Source of the DNA: Desulfomonile sp.
Lineage (GTDB): Bacteria; Desulfobacterota; Desulfomonilia; Desulfomonilales; Desulfomonilaceae
NCBI GenBank assembly: GCA_020216785.1
Contig: JAIWNO010000318.1
Coordinates: 1-7,515, forward strand
Length of the DNA stretch: 7,515 nucleotides
Reading direction: 5' to 3'
Below are positions 5,744-7,515 of this stretch, one piece after another. The position numbers and the translations under genes are program-made. The notes below the pieces were generated by a model. The model saw only the letters and a program-made list of their open reading frames with translations, made no database searches and had not been told where the DNA came from. Position 1 is the first letter of the stretch. Each line of letters begins with the position of its first letter.

Positions 5744-7186
5744 CTAATCCTGCACTCCTGCCAGTTTCTTGGCCATTTTCTTCTTCATGTCTATTTTGCC
5801 GAGGCGGGCATACATTACCTTCTGGGTTTGGGGTGAGCCCGCGCCGTGCATGGATTCTACCAACGCCGTGCCGCCGGTCATGTTCTCGATAAGCCTGAGG
5901 ATTTTGATGCGGTTCTCCGTCGGCACGCCCTGAACTCCGGCGAGGTACTTCTCCACATACTTGCCGATCTCTGGGCTCTTCAGGTCGTTCTCGAACGGCA
6001 TGGTCGCCAGGATGCCGCCCGCGATGTCATGCGCGAGCCGGGCGATTTCGTAGATGTGGCGAGTGACGTTGTGCTTCGTGCAATTGGCCAGGAGCGGGTC
6101 TGGGTAGTAAGCACCGCTCGGGGTCTTGTACCCCATAGCCGAGCATGAGATCGAACCCGCGTAGATGGTCTCAGTAAGGTGAATCATTTCGGCAAGCTTC
6201 TCTTTCACGTGCGAAGCCTTCTGGGTGCCCTGCATTTCCGCGGCCAGAGCACACGCACCGACGACCACGTCCGATACTCCTCCCTTGCAGCCGCCATAGT
6301 TCTGGCGATGCATGGTGGCAAAACGCTCTACGAGCACGCCGCTGAAATCGGTTTCACCTGCCATGAACACCCGTTCCCACGGGACGAACACATTGTCGAA
6401 GACGATGAGTGTCTCCCCGCCCACAAGGCCGAATTCGGCATTTCCTGCATCGATGCTGCCGCCGAACTTCCGCTCGTCGTTGGTCTGACGGCCAAAGATC
6501 TGGATAACTCCGGGAGCGTTGAGAGGGACCGCGCAACACAAGGCGTAGTCCCGATCCTCTTCACGCATAAACTGCGTGGGCATGATAAGGATTTCGTGGC
6601 TGTTCGCTCCGCCGGTCTGGTGAGCTTTTGCTCCCCGAATAATGATGCCGTCGTCCCGGCGTTCCGCGATGCGGGTAAACAGGTCGGAGTCCGCTTGCTC
6701 ATGGGGCGCCTTGCTGCGGTCTCCTTTGGGATCGGTCATTCCGCCGACGATCATCTTGTTGGTACGCTGGATCATCTTGAGATAGTCGATGAAACGGTTA
6801 TGGTAGTTTGTGCCGTATTTCTTGTCGATATCGTAGGTGGTCATGTACGTGGCGTTGAGAGCGTCAAAGCCTACGCATCGCTGGAAACAGCTCCCCGTCT
6901 CGTGCGCTATGGCCCGCAGAAGCTGGACCTTCTTGATCAGGTCGTCAATGGACTGGTGGATATGGGTGAAGCGATTAATCTTCTCGCCGGTCAGGTGGCT
7001 CGTGGCGCTTGCCAGCTCCTCGAACTCCGGCATGAGCGCCATTTCGTAGGTCTTGGCTGCTGCATTGATGTGGGGGATAAATGCCGGATGGGTGGTTATG
7101 TCGGTGACCCGCTCCCCGTTGTAATAGACTACGTGCCCTTGTTCTTTGAGGCTTTTGATGTAGTCATCCCTGGTCTTGATCTCCAT
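5744..7186 (-). CDS. abfD: 4-hydroxybutyryl-CoA dehydratase / vinylacetyl-CoA delta-isomerase family protein
   Basis: This 480-residue protein belongs to the 4-hydroxyphenylacetate 3-hydroxylase-like flavoprotein family, in the branch of 4-hydroxybutyryl-CoA dehydratase. That FAD plus [4Fe-4S] enzyme converts 4-hydroxybutyryl-CoA to crotonyl-CoA, and isomerises vinylacetyl-CoA, in anaerobic 4-aminobutyrate and 4-hydroxybutyrate fermentation. The four cluster ligands known from the Clostridium aminobutyricum enzyme (C99, C103, H292, C299) are matched by C100 and C104 in SCFQRCVG, and H293 and C300 in HRQNYGGCKGG, with identical spacing. Y297 and K301 match its catalytic Tyr296 and Lys300, and E258 in GGETL matches E257. 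The C-terminal ESMHGAGSPQTQ is also family-like. Length is close to the roughly 490 residues of characterised members. ATG 7186 has AAGGAG 10 bases upstream. No CoA-transferase, 4-hydroxybutyrate dehydrogenase or electron-transfer gene is next to it, so the exact acyl-CoA substrate is inferred. Expected to be a cytoplasmic homotetramer. Confidence 0.9.
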   Translation of the reverse strand: MEIKTRDDYIKSLKEQGHVVYYNGERVTDITTHPAFIPHINAAAKTYEMALMPEFEELASATSHLTGEKINRFTHIHQSIDDLIKKVQLLRAIAHETGSCFQRCVGFDALNATYMTTYDIDKKYGTNYHNRFIDYLKMIQRTNKMIVGGMTDPKGDRSKAPHEQADSDLFTRIAERRDDGIIIRGAKAHQTGGANSHEILIMPTQFMREEDRDYALCCAVPLNAPGVIQIFGRQTNDERKFGGSIDAGNAEFGLVGGETLIVFDNVFVPWERVFMAGETDFSGVLVERFATMHRQNYGGCKGGVSDVVVGACALAAEMQGTQKASHVKEKLAEMIHLTETIYAGSISCSAMGYKTPSGAYYPDPLLANCTKHNVTRHIYEIARLAHDIAGGILATMPFENDLKSPEIGKYVEKYLAGVQGVPTENRIKILRLIENMTGGTALVESMHGAGSPQTQKVMYARLGKIDMKKKMAKKLAGVQD

Positions 7187-7341
7187 TTCCCCTTCACTCC
7201 TTGAGAAGGATCACCACCTCATCGGGCGGCCATGCGTCGTTTGTCGGCCCCCGGCTACAATGAGGCAAATCCGCACGGAGAGCCGCCTATCAGCAGTCGC
7301 CTGGAGGCGGTTGTAAAACCTAAGAAGCGTTTGAAGACTTG

Positions 7342-7377
7342 CCGGGGAGGGCGTTTTTGCAAAAACGCCCTCCCCGG
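7342..7377. repeat. Perfect 36-bp palindrome (REP-like)
   Basis: The arm CCGGGGAGGGCGTTTTTG (7342-7359) is followed with no spacer by its exact reverse complement (7360-7377). Just to the right, ACCCCTCCCCAAAAAC (7378-7393) looks like a partial third arm: it repeats the CCTCCCC block and then a run of A. As RNA it would form a very stable stem, with the AT-rich centre as a tight loop. A run of five T follows the GC part inside each arm, so truncated forms could resemble terminators in both directions. Confidence 0.85.
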
Positions 7378-7403
7378 ACCCCTCCCCAAAAACTCTTAGA
7401 TTG

Positions 7404-7422
7404 CAAGCGCTTCCAGCGCTTG
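7404..7422. repeat. 8-bp inverted repeat, stem-loop
   Basis: CAAGCGCT (7404-7411), loop TCC, AGCGCTTG (7415-7422) is a perfect hairpin. On the minus strand it lies 31 bases after the stop codon (7454-7456) of the possible gene at the right edge, and a TTTTT run comes about 13 bases later. It could end that transcript, but the T run is too far away for a textbook terminator. Confidence 0.5.
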
Positions 7423-7453
7423 GGACACTGTCTAATCTCCTGTTTCCCGTCTC

Positions 7454-7515
7454 TTAACGGACTTCGTCATGCGTCCGTCCCTCCACATGGGCGCTCTTGA
7501 ACCAGTTCCAGAAGG
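7454..7515 (-). CDS. Possible C-terminal end of a gene entering from the right
   Basis: One minus-strand frame is open from the window edge to a TAA at 7454-7456 and reads FWNWFKSAHVEGRTHDEVR, which is plausible as a protein tail rich in aromatic and charged residues. A second minus frame is also open here to a stop at 7432-7434, but is Arg-rich and less protein-like. With only about 19 residues no family can be named. If real, this gene would be co-directional with the dehydratase and 267 bases upstream of it. Confidence 0.3.
   Translation of the reverse strand, partial: FWNWFKSAHVEGRTHDEVR

Larger units (their letters stand above)
7187..7453. other. Upstream intergenic region of the dehydratase gene, rich in palindromes
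   Basis: I find no supported gene here. It contains the ribosome binding site for the dehydratase (AAGGAG just upstream of 7186 on the minus strand), the 36-bp palindrome at 7342-7377, the smaller hairpin at 7404-7422 and a short CGCCT-GG-AGGCG repeat near 7303-7314. No convincing sigma-70 or sigma-54 promoter for the dehydratase could be picked by eye, so the gene may be read from further upstream or from a non-standard promoter. Confidence 0.55.

Noticed and set aside
6179..7204. Long plus-strand open frame (341 codons) opposite the dehydratase gene
   Set aside because: It is a mirror frame of a strongly recognisable gene in GC-rich DNA, with no domain of its own.

Overview
The window looks like chromosomal DNA of an anaerobic, moderately GC-rich bacterium. 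The best clue is a 4-hydroxybutyryl-CoA dehydratase-type enzyme (5744-7186, minus) that keeps all four expected iron-sulfur cluster ligands; such enzymes are oxygen-sensitive and typical of strict anaerobes. Together with a cytosolic PAS histidine kinase, an S11 D,D-peptidase, an amidohydrolase and several REP-like palindromes between genes, the content would fit a Desulfobacterota-type (syntroph or sulfate-reducer-like) genome. That placement is inference, not proof.

Layout from left to right. 1-431 (minus) is the wreck of a DDE transposase: one frame change and two apparent internal deletions. 432-1014 holds no gene I can support. 1015-2562 (plus) is an orphan soluble sensor histidine kinase. 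It converges, with only 5 bases between stop codons, on a D-alanyl-D-alanine carboxypeptidase-family gene (2568-3644, minus) that has its own promoter candidate and an upstream hairpin. The gap 3645-3984 also carries a compound REP-like palindrome. 3985-4335 (plus) encodes a small protein I do not recognise, followed by two tandem copies of a short inverted repeat. 4504-5331 (minus) is an amidohydrolase_2-family metal-dependent hydrolase or decarboxylase. A tRNA-Arg(CCT) gene with encoded CCA and a strong promoter lies at 5520-5595 (plus). The dehydratase follows on the minus strand, and upstream of it is a perfect 36-bp palindrome, a second hairpin, and possibly the tail of another minus-strand gene that runs off the right edge.

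The genes do not form one operon. Most are single transcription units, convergent or divergent, so no shared pathway can be read from the order. The amidohydrolase and the dehydratase are both plausible catabolic enzymes but are separated by the tRNA and by 412 bases. I found no CRISPR array, phage module, toxin-antitoxin pair or recognisable defence system. The most unusual material is the set of intergenic palindromes and the unassigned small protein.
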